Source: Bacteroidaceae bacterium (GTDB lineage: Bacteria > Bacteroidota > Bacteroidia > Bacteroidales > Bacteroidaceae). Taken from it: DNA of 64,000 nucleotides. Shown in pieces: positions 51,438 to 59,724 of this stretch. The stretch covers positions 41,626 to 105,625 of the forward strand of contig JAFZSA010000024.1 of NCBI GenBank assembly GCA_017619585.1, read 5' to 3'. Under the pieces are notes generated by a model that did not search any database, was not told the origin of the DNA, and was given only the letters and a program-made list of their open reading frames with translations. Each line of letters begins with the position of its first letter. The stretch's first letter is position 1. A program made the position numbers and the translations under genes.

Positions 51438-52562
51438 CTAATTAAACCTAACCTGCAACTGGCACATTACAGCATGGTTGCCGCCACGAACAAACTGGGT
51501 GGTGGGGGCATCAGGCTTACCTGTGAGGTAAGCATTCTTGTAGACATACTGCACCTGGAAGCGGCACTTCTTGTAGAACCAGTATTGGAAACCGGCAATG
51601 GCCTTGTGCTGATCCATTCCAGCTGAGGTGCTATAGTTGAAGTAGTCGTAACTGCCCACAAATTCCAACTTGGGTGTACCAAGGGGTACAGCACCTGTCA
51701 GATAGCCGCCTCGGCTTACCACATCGCCATCGATGCCTTCCAAGTACTCGCCATGGGCATTAAACGCCTTGCTTTTATAGTCAAAACCTAAAGTCCAACG
51801 GTTGCGTTTGTAATCTTCGCCATTCTGAATGGTGGGATTATAAACAGATACCTTTCCGTCGGCAAGAATACTATGTCCGCGTCCAATCTGTCCGGTAGCC
51901 ACCAGATTCAGACCTTTTACGGGACGATATTCCAGTCGGAGGATAAAATCCTTGAAGTTGTTACCGTCTTTCTTGTTGATTCCCTGTCCGTTCATCACGT
52001 CCAACTCGTAGCGGAACTTGCCGTTGTTGGTCTCACCAAAGAGCGAAAGACCCAGGTCACGACCGTACTGAACGCCCAAGAGGGGGTCGCTGCCGCAACC
52101 GGTCAGATAGGTAACGCCCTCGCTGTAAACGTCGATGGCTTCCATTGAAGTTGGGGAAAGGGGATTTTCGAGTGACAGACCATTCTTGAATTGTCCTACC
52201 CTGACGGTAAGGGCCTTGTTGTTGGTAATGCGAAAGTCTGTGTAGAATTCCTGTACGACACTCGAGAAGTCGTGCATGAAGAGGAACGACCAGCGGTCGG
52301 TGATTTGAGCATTTGCCCAGAAGAGAACGCGTTTCAGTTCAAAGGTGTTGGTGTTGCCCGCTGCGTTGTGGTTGAAGTTGTAACCACCCTGTGCATAGCC
52401 GTGCAACTGAATGCGGTCGGCAAGCTCCTTTACCCATTTCTGTTCCAGAACAGATTTGGTGGAGTCAGCCTTTTCTGTTCCTTGTCCCATTGCCGCCGTG
52501 CTGCTGAAGATGGCCAGTGCCACAGCCAGCGTAGCTTTTACGAAAACTTTTTTCTTTTTCAT
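51438..52562 (-). CDS. Porin, OprO/OprP type, of the arylacetate cluster
   Basis: A 374-residue outer-membrane porin with signal peptide MKKKKVFVKATLAVALAIFSSTAAMGQ. The barrel opens RIQLHGYAQGGYNF, has the family segment LTVRVGQFKNGLSLENPLSPTSMEAIDVYSEG and ends with strand LQVRFN. It would admit anionic aromatic acids to the periplasm for the symporter encoded next (inference). Heptamer arrays separate it from the symporter gene, and a GC-rich arm separates it from the aminotransferase. Confidence 0.82.
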   Translation of the reverse strand: MKKKKVFVKATLAVALAIFSSTAAMGQGTEKADSTKSVLEQKWVKELADRIQLHGYAQGGYNFNHNAAGNTNTFELKRVLFWANAQITDRWSFLFMHDFSSVVQEFYTDFRITNNKALTVRVGQFKNGLSLENPLSPTSMEAIDVYSEGVTYLTGCGSDPLLGVQYGRDLGLSLFGETNNGKFRYELDVMNGQGINKKDGNNFKDFILRLEYRPVKGLNLVATGQIGRGHSILADGKVSVYNPTIQNGEDYKRNRWTLGFDYKSKAFNAHGEYLEGIDGDVVSRGGYLTGAVPLGTPKLEFVGSYDYFNYSTSAGMDQHKAIAGFQYWFYKKCRFQVQYVYKNAYLTGKPDAPTTQFVRGGNHAVMCQLQVRFN

Positions 52563-52594
52563 TGTTGTTTGTTATTAGTTAATGATTAAATCCC

Positions 52595-52626
52595 AGCACT
52601 CCCCCAAAGGGGGAGATGGAGGGGGC
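52595..52626. repeat. GC-rich arm between porin and aminotransferase
   Basis: CACTCCCCCAAAGGGGGAG, ATGGAGGGGGCT. It ends at the aminotransferase stop codon. Confidence 0.8.
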
Positions 52627-53933
52627 TAATTGTTTTCCTTAAATACCTTCATTCTCTCTTCCAACTGCTCATACTGATGGTCCTCGATGAACGAGGTGCA
52701 CACACGCAGTCCTTCCTGATGCGAACCTGTTGTCACCAGGCAGATGGCACTCACGCCGTAGTACATCAGTTCCTGAGCCAGCTGTCCGCTGGTCATACCA
52801 GGGTAACCGATGGTGAAGTAGAAACCGTCGGCAACGGGTTGGTCGCCGTCCTTATCATATACAATGTAGAAGCCGTGACGACAGAATATCTCCTTCAGCT
52901 TCTTGGCACGCTCGCCATAGACCTTTATATCATCACGGAAACGGTATTCGCCATCGCAGGCAGCACGGAACATCTCAGCCAGCGCATACTGGGCAGAATG
53001 GCTGGTACCGCTGCTCAGGGCATACAGCATACGGGTGCTGAATACCAATCCGAAGGGCAGACCCTCGTAACGGGCAGCCAGGTCATCGTAGTGACGGTGG
53101 AACAGCTTATCACTGATGCACACCACACCTATGCGCTCGCCGGCATAGCTGAATGCCTTCGAGCCGCTGATCAGCAGCATATAATTATCGGTATAGCGGG
53201 CAACGGTGGGCTGATAGGGAGCCTCGAACGGAACGCTCAGATCCTGACGGAAGTCCATGGCAAAGTAAGCCAGGTCCTCCATGATGATGGTATCGTACTG
53301 AGTTGCCAGCTCACCAATCGTCTGCAGCTCACTCTCCGTCAGACAAACCCACGAAGGGTTGTTGGGGTTAGAATAGACAATAGCGCAGATGTTGCCCTTG
53401 CGGAGGTAGCTCTCCAGTTTGGCACGCAGCTTATCGCCACGGAAGTCATAGACATCGAACGTCTCATACTTCACGCCCTGCACCTGCAACTGCATCTTCT
53501 GTACGGGGAAGCCTGGGTCGATGAACAGCACCGTATCCTTCTTTTTGTCGGCTTGCGAACAGGTCAGGAATGAAGCAAATGTTCCCTGCATACTGCCTGT
53601 AACGGGCACACAACCCTCGGCTGCAATGTCCACACCTATGAATGCCTTCACAAAGCGTGATGCCTGCTTCTTCAGCTCGGGGTAACCCTGAATGTCGGGG
53701 TACGAGTGGGCAATACCGTCCTGCAGCGCCTTTATCTGAGCCTTCACACCCACCTCAGCGGCAGGCAATCCAGGGATGCCCATCTCCATCTTTATAAACT
53801 CAACGCCCGATTCTTTCTCGGCCATTGCAGCCACCTGCTTCACCTCACGGATAGTAGCCTTAGCAAAATCCTGAATGCCCATCTTGGCAATCAATCCGTC
53901 GACAATTTCTTTCTTTATAGGAGTTTCTTTCAT
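52626..53933 (-). CDS. Class I/II aminotransferase, probably for aromatic 2-oxoacids
   Basis: A 435-residue PLP enzyme of fold type I. PLP Lys259 lies in LISGSKAFSYAGERIG, the aspartate partner in MEDLAYFAMDF, and the NPNNPSW loop positions the cofactor. The last region includes TSFIEDHQYEQLEERM. It follows the porin and precedes iorB in the arylacetate group, so it should interconvert an aromatic amino acid with its 2-oxoacid (inference). An omega-amidase-like enzyme at the head of the operon hints that glutamine could be the amino donor. Confidence 0.9.
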   Translation of the reverse strand: MKETPIKKEIVDGLIAKMGIQDFAKATIREVKQVAAMAEKESGVEFIKMEMGIPGLPAAEVGVKAQIKALQDGIAHSYPDIQGYPELKKQASRFVKAFIGVDIAAEGCVPVTGSMQGTFASFLTCSQADKKKDTVLFIDPGFPVQKMQLQVQGVKYETFDVYDFRGDKLRAKLESYLRKGNICAIVYSNPNNPSWVCLTESELQTIGELATQYDTIIMEDLAYFAMDFRQDLSVPFEAPYQPTVARYTDNYMLLISGSKAFSYAGERIGVVCISDKLFHRHYDDLAARYEGLPFGLVFSTRMLYALSSGTSHSAQYALAEMFRAACDGEYRFRDDIKVYGERAKKLKEIFCRHGFYIVYDKDGDQPVADGFYFTIGYPGMTSGQLAQELMYYGVSAICLVTTGSHQEGLRVCTSFIEDHQYEQLEERMKVFKENN

Positions 53934-53968
53934 TGTTTACGACATTTAGTTATGACGTTATAACAACT

Positions 53969-54541
53969 TTATTTTTGAGCGGCCTTGCCTAATGCCAAAG
54001 CCTTGATGTTGGCTTCTACTACGGCATCGCCTTTGCGACCGAAGACGCTGCGGATGGCATTCTCTAACGTTGCGTAATCGAGACCAAGGGCCTTCTGGGC
54101 AGCACCTAACAGGATGACATTGGCTGAACGGGGCACCAGGTTATCCTTGGCAATCTGCTCGATGTCGATGGCAATGACGTGGGGCAACTTGGCCAGTTCT
54201 GCCTTGATATCCTCAAGATCGGGATAGTTGGGGATATTGACAAAGGGAGCGCTGGAGGTGATGACCCATCCCTCTTTGTTCAGATAGGGCAGGTAGCGCA
54301 GGGCTTCCATAGGCTCCATAGAGATGATGACATCTGCTCCGCCCTTGGCAATCAGGTCGCTGGCAATGGGGTCGGAGCTGATGCGCAGGTTCGATTGTAC
54401 ATCACCTCCTCGCTGAGACATTCCGTGCACCTCGGCCTGCTTGATATATAGGTTCTCATTCATGGCTGCTTCGCCAATGATTGTAGCGATTGAGAGGATT
54501 CCTTGGCCTCCCACACCACATAGGATTATATCGGTTTTCAT
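53969..54541 (-). CDS. iorB: Indolepyruvate:ferredoxin oxidoreductase, beta subunit
   Basis: A 190-residue gamma-type domain subunit: IILCGVGGQGILSIATIIGEAAM at the start, the conserved KQAEVHGMSQRGGDVQSNLRIS, then DLIAKGGADVIISMEPMEALRYLPYL. With IorA it forms the enzyme that converts aryl pyruvates plus CoA to aryl-acetyl-CoA, CO2 and reduced ferredoxin, or the reverse. It is separated from iorA by a 162-base MITE-like inverted repeat (54547-54707) that starts 6 bases before its ATG. Confidence 0.95.
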   Translation of the reverse strand: MKTDIILCGVGGQGILSIATIIGEAAMNENLYIKQAEVHGMSQRGGDVQSNLRISSDPIASDLIAKGGADVIISMEPMEALRYLPYLNKEGWVITSSAPFVNIPNYPDLEDIKAELAKLPHVIAIDIEQIAKDNLVPRSANVILLGAAQKALGLDYATLENAIRSVFGRKGDAVVEANIKALALGKAAQK

Positions 54542-54546
54542 ATTAG

Positions 54547-54707
54547 AAGACCCACCCCCGTCCCCTCCCGTAATGGAGGGGAGCCGTTAAGCTATTTGAG
54601 GATTATTAGGGTCATTTATTATTACATTAATATATATTTCGTTATCTCAATGATTTCCATCCGCAGGAAACTCCCCTCCATTATGGGAGGGGTTGGGGGT
54701 GGGTCTT
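54547..54707. mobile_element. MITE-like inverted repeat between iorA and iorB
   Basis: Arms 54547-54583 and 54671-54707 are 37 bases each and 34 of 37 match as reverse complements. Each arm also folds on itself (CTCCC..GGGAG type). The 87-base middle is AT-rich with no gene. The right arm supplies the iorA stop and its last eight codons (KTHPQPLP). No transposase or clear target duplication was seen, so the mobile nature is inferred. Confidence 0.65.
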
Positions 54708-56342
54708 TTTTTCTTTCGCGTGACGTTTGAAAGTCTGAATACATTCGCGCTGAGGGATGATGACAGAAACGCCCTTGTAGTTGATCTCTTCGCGGATGAT
54801 GCGGGTAATCTCGGGCATATTCTTGGGCAGGGGAACTACCACATGCAGATGCTCTGGCTCTACACCAAGACCCAGGCAGATGGCCTCGAACTTGTTGGTA
54901 CCTGCACTGTCCTGACCGCCCGTCATGGCGGTGGTGAGGTTATCAGAGATGATAACGGTGATGTTGGCTTTCTCGTTGACAGCATCCAAGAGACCGGTCA
55001 TACCGCTGTGGGTGAAGGTGGAGTCGCCAATAATGGCAACGGCTGGCCACTGACCCGCATCAGAAGCGCCCTTGGCCATGGTGATGCTGGCACCCATGTC
55101 CACGCAAGAATGAATAGCACGGTAAGGAGGCAGGAAACCCAACGTATAGCAACCAATGTCACCAAAGACACGAGGATTCTCGTACTCCTTCAGCACTTCG
55201 TTCAATGCGGTATATACATCGCGGTGGCCGCAACCCTGACAGAGCTGGGGAGGACGAGCAGCTACAATCTCGCTTCGCTCAAATGAAGAATTAAGAGTGA
55301 AGAGTGAAGAATTTGTTGCCGCATTGATGGCCTGTCCCACGCAATCGGGAGTTAATTCACCGGTACGGGGAAGTTCGCCGGTGAGACGACCCAGGATATT
55401 CTGGCTCTCGAAGACACCACGAACCTGCTCCTCGATGAAGGGCTGACCCTCTTCTACAATCATCACCTTCTCGCAGCTGTCCAACAGCTCACGTACCAGG
55501 CGCTTGGGCAAGGGGTATTGGGAAATCTTCAAGAGGCCTACCCCCGTCCCCTCCCCAAGGGAAGGGAGACTTTCACGGACGTAGTTGTAACCGATACCGC
55601 TGGCGATAATGCCCAATGGATATTTTTCTCCCTTCCCTTTGGGGAGGGCTGGGGAGAGGCTATTGTATTTTGATTTAGCTGCATCCTCTTCCAACTGTGC
55701 CTGCTGAGCGGTAACCTTATCGTTACGCTTACGGGCATTGGCGGGCAGGAGAACCCAATTGGCAGCAACGGCATTGTAGTTCATCTCGTTCTCGGGACGA
55801 GCCTCATCCTTTACCTGTACCACAGCACGAGAGTGTGCCATACGGGTGGTAACACGCATCAGAACGGGCAGGCACTGCTGCTCGGAATAATCGAAGGCAG
55901 CCTCCATCATATCGTAGGCTTCCTGCTGGTTCGATGGCTCGAATGTGGGAATCAAGGCAAACTTACCATAGAAACGGCTGTCCTGCTCATCCTGAGAAGA
56001 GTGCATAGAGGGATCGTCGGCAACGAGTACCACAACACCACCGTTCACACCCGTCATGCCGCTGTTCACGAAGGGATCGGCACAAACGTTCAAACCTACG
56101 TGCTTCATACAAACCAAAGCACGCTTGCCCATGAAGGACATACCCAGAGCGGCCTCCATAGCCGTCTTCTCGTTGGTACACCAGCGACTGTGAACATTAC
56201 GCTCCTTGGCTAGAGAGCTACCTTGAATAAATTCTGTGATTTCTGTTGAGGGAGTGCCAGGATAGGCATACACGCCAGAGAGTCCTGCGTGAAGTGCTCC
56301 CAACGCTATGGCTTCATCGCCAAGCAATAGTTTCTTTTCCAT
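54681..56342 (-). CDS. iorA: Indolepyruvate:ferredoxin oxidoreductase, alpha subunit
   Basis: A 553-residue TPP enzyme subunit. The N-terminal pyrimidine domain opens LLLGDEAIALGALHAGLSGVYAYPGTPSTEI. The TPP domain shows CQGCGHRDVYTALN, GDIGCYTLG, VDMGASITMAKGAS and GDSTFTHSGMTGLLDAVNEKANITVIISDN. Three repeat-derived stretches interrupt it: an inverted GC-rich pair encoding SLSPALPKGKGEK and SLPSLGEGTGVGL (55531-55663), and a TGAAGAA heptamer array encoding NSSLFTLNSSF (55284-55311). The C-terminal ferredoxin-like (CxxCxxC) domain of classic IorA is absent; the protein ends in repeat-derived KTHPQPLP. Whether that domain was lost to the insertion or was never present in this lineage is open. 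It directly follows the amidase gene. Confidence 0.92.
   Translation of the reverse strand: MEKKLLLGDEAIALGALHAGLSGVYAYPGTPSTEITEFIQGSSLAKERNVHSRWCTNEKTAMEAALGMSFMGKRALVCMKHVGLNVCADPFVNSGMTGVNGGVVVLVADDPSMHSSQDEQDSRFYGKFALIPTFEPSNQQEAYDMMEAAFDYSEQQCLPVLMRVTTRMAHSRAVVQVKDEARPENEMNYNAVAANWVLLPANARKRNDKVTAQQAQLEEDAAKSKYNSLSPALPKGKGEKYPLGIIASGIGYNYVRESLPSLGEGTGVGLLKISQYPLPKRLVRELLDSCEKVMIVEEGQPFIEEQVRGVFESQNILGRLTGELPRTGELTPDCVGQAINAATNSSLFTLNSSFERSEIVAARPPQLCQGCGHRDVYTALNEVLKEYENPRVFGDIGCYTLGFLPPYRAIHSCVDMGASITMAKGASDAGQWPAVAIIGDSTFTHSGMTGLLDAVNEKANITVIISDNLTTAMTGGQDSAGTNKFEAICLGLGVEPEHLHVVVPLPKNMPEITRIIREEINYKGVSVIIPQRECIQTFKRHAKEKKTHPQPLP
55284..55311. repeat. 7-bp array TGAAGAA/TGAAGAG inside iorA
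   Basis: TGAAGAA, TTAAGAG, TGAAGAG, TGAAGAA lie in frame between the CoA/pyrimidine and TPP parts of IorA. Confidence 0.88.
55531..55663. repeat. Inverted GC-rich arms inside iorA
   Basis: Left arm 55531-55569 and right arm 55627-55663 are imperfect reverse complements. They enclose the conserved IorA segment YPLGIIASGIGYNYVRE, so they look like two separate insertions, not one element. Confidence 0.8.
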
Positions 56343-57104
56343 TTATATTGTTATTTCAAATTTATCTTTCTCGTTGAGTACAGGGAATTTTGCCCTGAAG
56401 GCTTCCAAACCCTTCATATCAAAGGTAGCTTCTACGCTACATTCTTTGTCTTTTTCGCACGCCACAACGGTTTGTCCGTATGGGTTGATGATAGCCGATT
56501 CTCCGCAGTATTCGCAGCTGGGGTCTTTTCCTACCCGATTCACGCCCACCACATAACATTGGTTCTCTATGGCTCTGGCACGTAGCAGAATATTCCATGA
56601 ATCTATGCGAACGGTTGGCCAGTTGGCTACGCAGAGGATGGCATCGTAATCGTTGCAGTAGCGCATCCACAGGGGGAAACGCAGGTCATAGCATATGGTC
56701 AGCAGGAACCTGACACCCCGCCATTCCACCACCACACGCTTGTTGCCACAGGCATATTGCTTATCCTCGCCGCCATAGGTGAAGAGGTGGTGCTTGTCGT
56801 AATAATCTACTTTTCCATCGGGCTTTACGAGGTACAGGCGGTTATAGAACTTTCCACCCTCCTCTACCGCCACGCTTCCGGCAATGGCAGCATCGTGACG
56901 CTGGGCCATCTGCTTCATCCATTGGAGGGTTATGCCGTCTTTCTCAGCCACCCCTTCCGGCTCGATAGCAAATCCCGTCGACCACATCTCAGGCAGCACA
57001 TACAAATCAGCCTCTGGTGCCGCCTCTATCAACTGCTCCAGGTGCTGTCTGTTTTCTGCGGGCTTTCCCCACACAATATCGTGCTGTAATATGCTTACTT
57101 TCAC
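56343..57104 (-). CDS. Nitrilase-superfamily amidase (omega-amidase-like)
   Basis: A 254-residue hydrolase with the Glu-Lys-Cys triad: Glu39 in YVLPEMWSTGF, Lys104 in YYDKHHLFTYGGED, Cys138 in LLTICYDLRFP. These contexts match the NIT2/YafV omega-amidase branch, which hydrolyses 2-oxoglutaramate made when glutamine is the amino donor in transamination. No ATG is available; GTG at 57104 is chosen, with TTG at 57107 as an alternative. It heads the arylacetate operon and abuts iorA without a gap. Pairing with the aminotransferase would pull transamination towards amino-acid synthesis (inference). Confidence 0.88.
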   Translation of the reverse strand: MKVSILQHDIVWGKPAENRQHLEQLIEAAPEADLYVLPEMWSTGFAIEPEGVAEKDGITLQWMKQMAQRHDAAIAGSVAVEEGGKFYNRLYLVKPDGKVDYYDKHHLFTYGGEDKQYACGNKRVVVEWRGVRFLLTICYDLRFPLWMRYCNDYDAILCVANWPTVRIDSWNILLRARAIENQCYVVGVNRVGKDPSCEYCGESAIINPYGQTVVACEKDKECSVEATFDMKGLEAFRAKFPVLNEKDKFEITI

Positions 57105-57125
57105 CAATTAATAAATTTCAGCATG

Positions 57126-57133
57126 CAAAAATA
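57126..57133 (-). promoter_or_regulatory. -7 box TATTTTTG for the amidase-ior operon
   Basis: TATTTTTG on the minus strand, 21 bases before the GTG start. Confidence 0.55.
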
Positions 57134-57339
57134 CGAAAAATCAGGAGGTAGACAAAAGATTATTTCCTTTTTTATGCCAAGAGGGGGTATTTTTTAATAC
57201 AATAAGGTCATAACAATGCCCTATCAACGCTATACCTTATTATATAATATGGGCGCCATTACCAACGAAAAGTAGCACCGAATTACTGCACAGATTATAA
57301 GAAAATGTGCAATATTCGGCAAGTTTTCAACTATTTTTG

Positions 57340-57370
57340 TTGCAGATGTGAGTAAAATGTATTTACTTTG
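57340..57370 (+). promoter_or_regulatory. Promoter of the acpP-fabF operon
   Basis: TTG (57340-57342), a 20-base spacer, and TTACTTTG (57363-57370), which differs from the -7 consensus at one base. The acpP ATG follows 53 bases later. Confidence 0.5.
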
Positions 57371-57423
57371 CACCCCAAATAGCGAGAGACAATAGTATTT
57401 AATTATATTAAAATTCAAAAATT

Positions 57424-57657
57424 ATGTCAGAAATTGAAGCTAAAGTAAAAGAGATTATTGTAGACAAGTTGGGTGTTGACGAGGCTGATGTTACTCCCGA
57501 AGCATCTTTCACCAATGACCTGGGTGCAGATTCTCTGGACACCGTAGAACTGATTATGGAGTTCGAGAAGGCTTTCGAAATCACTATTCCCGATGACAAG
57601 GCTGAGAAGATTGCTACCGTAGCTGACGCTATCGCATTCATCGAGGCTAACAAGTAA
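57424..57657 (+). CDS. acpP: Acyl carrier protein
   Basis: A 77-residue acidic protein with the phosphopantetheine site Ser37 in [17 protein letters not shown]. It carries growing acyl chains in fatty-acid synthesis. Eighteen bases separate it from fabF, the classic acpP-fabF pair. Confidence 0.98.
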   Translation: MSEIEAKVKEIIVDKLGVDEADVTPEASFTNDLGADSLDTVELIMEFEKAFEITIPDDKAEKIATVADAIAFIEANK

Positions 57658-57674
57658 TTTTCATAGGTTTATAC

Positions 57675-58940
57675 ATGGAATTGAAAAGAGTTGTAGTGAC
57701 CGGAATCGGCGCTATCAGCCCCCTAGGTAACACTGCCGAGGAAACTTGGAAGAACATGGTGGCTGGTGTAAGCGGTGCCGCTCCTATCACACATTTCGAT
57801 AGTTCAAAATTCAAGACACAGTTTGCCTGCGAAGTCAAGAACTTCGACCCTTCTGAATTCATCGACCGCAAAGAGGCCAGAAAGATGGACCCCTATTGCC
57901 AGTACGGTTTGTCGGCTGCCACTATGGCTGTTAACGACAGCGGATTGGACTTAGAGGCTGTCAACAAGAACCGCGTAGGTGTTGTCCTCGGTGTTGGTAT
58001 CGGTGGTATGAAGACCTTCGAGGAAGAAGCAGGAAACTATGCTAAGACCGGTGACACACTGGGTCCCAAGTTCAATCCTTTCTTTGTACCCAAGATGATT
58101 TCCGACATCTGTGCCGGTTACATCAGTATAAAGTACGGATTCCACGGTCCCAACTACATCACCTCCAGCGCATGCGCTTCATCCACCAATGCTATTGCAG
58201 ATGCCTTCAACCTGATTCGTTTGGGCAAGGCTGATGTTATGGTAAGCGGTGGTGCAGAAGCAGCTATCATCCCTAGCGGTGTAGGCGGTTTCAACGCTAT
58301 GCATGCACTGAGCACCCGTAATGATGACCCCGAGCACGCCAGCAGGCCTTTCAGCGCCAGTCGTGACGGTTTCATCATGGGCGAAGGTGCCGCATGTCTG
58401 ATTCTGGAAGAGTTAGAGCATGCCAAGGCACGCGGGGCAAAGATCTATGCTGAGATGGCAGGTGCCGGCATGAGTGCCGACGCTCACCACATTACAGCTT
58501 CTCACCCCGAAGGTCTGGGTGCCAAACTTGTGATGGAGAATGCATTGGAAGACGCCGGTATGAAGCCAGAGGAAATTGACTACATCAATGTCCATGGCAC
58601 ATCAACCCACGTAGGTGATATCTCTGAGGCAAAAGCCATTAAGGATGTCTTCGGAGACTATGCTTACAAGTTGAATATCAGCAGCACCAAGTCTATGACA
58701 GGTCACCTGTTGGGTGCAGCAGGTGCCATAGAAGCAATGGCCAGCGTATTGGCAGTTAAGAACGATATCGTGCCTCCCACCATCAATCACGAAGAAGGTG
58801 ACGAGGACCCCGAGATCGACTACAAACTGAACTTCACGTTCAACAAAGCCGAGCACCGCACTATACGTGCTGCCCTGAGCAACACCTTCGGTTTTGGTGG
58901 ACACAATGCCTGTGCTATCTTTAAGAAATACGCTGAATAA
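57675..58940 (+). CDS. fabF: 3-oxoacyl-ACP synthase II
   Basis: A 421-residue condensing enzyme. Catalytic Cys167 lies in TSSACASSTNAI, with the two His in NVHGTSTHVGD and KSMTGHLLGAAG. It elongates acyl-ACP. Its end overlaps the reading frame of rnc, as is usual when fabF and rnc are coupled. Confidence 0.97.
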   Translation: MELKRVVVTGIGAISPLGNTAEETWKNMVAGVSGAAPITHFDSSKFKTQFACEVKNFDPSEFIDRKEARKMDPYCQYGLSAATMAVNDSGLDLEAVNKNRVGVVLGVGIGGMKTFEEEAGNYAKTGDTLGPKFNPFFVPKMISDICAGYISIKYGFHGPNYITSSACASSTNAIADAFNLIRLGKADVMVSGGAEAAIIPSGVGGFNAMHALSTRNDDPEHASRPFSASRDGFIMGEGAACLILEELEHAKARGAKIYAEMAGAGMSADAHHITASHPEGLGAKLVMENALEDAGMKPEEIDYINVHGTSTHVGDISEAKAIKDVFGDYAYKLNISSTKSMTGHLLGAAGAIEAMASVLAVKNDIVPPTINHEEGDEDPEIDYKLNFTFNKAEHRTIRAALSNTFGFGGHNACAIFKKYAE

Positions 58941-59724
58941 GACAGTGTATACTGCAAACCTTATAGATGCGATAAAGTTACCTTTCCGAAAGGAAAAGGA
59001 GCTTTATCGCTCTTTTTATTTCATACTGGGATTCTATCCCCACAACATAAAATACTACCAGGAGGCTCTGATGCACAGGTCCGTATCTGCCAAGAGCAAT
59101 GGCGGGAAACCTGTGAACAACGAGAGACTTGAGTTTCTGGGAGATGCCATTCTGGATGCCGTTGTGGGAGAGATAGTCTTCCATCATTTCCAGCGCAAGC
59201 GCGAAGGGTTCCTGACAACAGCAAGGAGCAAGATTGTACAGCGCGAGACGTTGGGACAAGTGGCAGTGCAGATAGGGTTGGACAAACTCATCCACTCCAA
59301 CAACTTCACGCACACCCACAACAGCTATCTGGCAGGTAATGCCTTTGAGGCTGTGATAGGTGCCATCTACCTTGACCGCGGATATGACTATTGCATGCGG
59401 TTCATGCAAGACAAGATATTGGGAAGCATCATCAATATAGATAAGATTGCCTACCAAGAGAGCAACTTCAAGAGCAAACTGCTGGAGTGGTGCCAAAAGA
59501 ACAAGGTGACAATGAGTTTCGAGCAAGAAGAAAGTCGGAGCGAAGACGGATCACCCATGTTCCGAAGCAAGGTTATGGTAGAAGGCATGGAACTAGGGAA
59601 AGGCAGAGGGTATTCCAAGAAAGAAAGTCAGCAGAATGCCTGCAAGAACGCCCTTCACAGATTAAAGAAAGGAAACAAAGTGTACGAAACACTGATACAG
59701 AATAAAGCCATTAACCCTGAATGA
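58894..59724 (+). CDS. rnc: Ribonuclease III
   Basis: A double-strand RNA nuclease of up to 276 residues. The signature NERLEFLGDAILDAVVGEI holds the catalytic acids, with the later Asp/Glu in AGNAFEAVIGAIYLDRGYD. A dsRNA-binding domain follows (FKSKLLEWCQKNKVTMSFEQEE ... KKESQQNACKNAL). The start is not certain: ATG at 58894 or 58906 overlaps fabF, while GTG at 58945 does not. The conserved part begins near LPFRKEKELYRS. The stop overlaps the GH3 ATG (ATGA). Confidence 0.95.
   Translation: MVDTMPVLSLRNTLNKTVYTANLIDAIKLPFRKEKELYRSFYFILGFYPHNIKYYQEALMHRSVSAKSNGGKPVNNERLEFLGDAILDAVVGEIVFHHFQRKREGFLTTARSKIVQRETLGQVAVQIGLDKLIHSNNFTHTHNSYLAGNAFEAVIGAIYLDRGYDYCMRFMQDKILGSIINIDKIAYQESNFKSKLLEWCQKNKVTMSFEQEESRSEDGSPMFRSKVMVEGMELGKGRGYSKKESQQNACKNALHRLKKGNKVYETLIQNKAINPE

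Larger units (their letters stand above)
57108..57423. other. Divergent promoter region between the amidase and acpP
   Basis: A 316-base AT-rich gap holding both promoters (57126-57133 minus; 57337-57370 plus). No other gene or structure was recognised. Confidence 0.6.
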
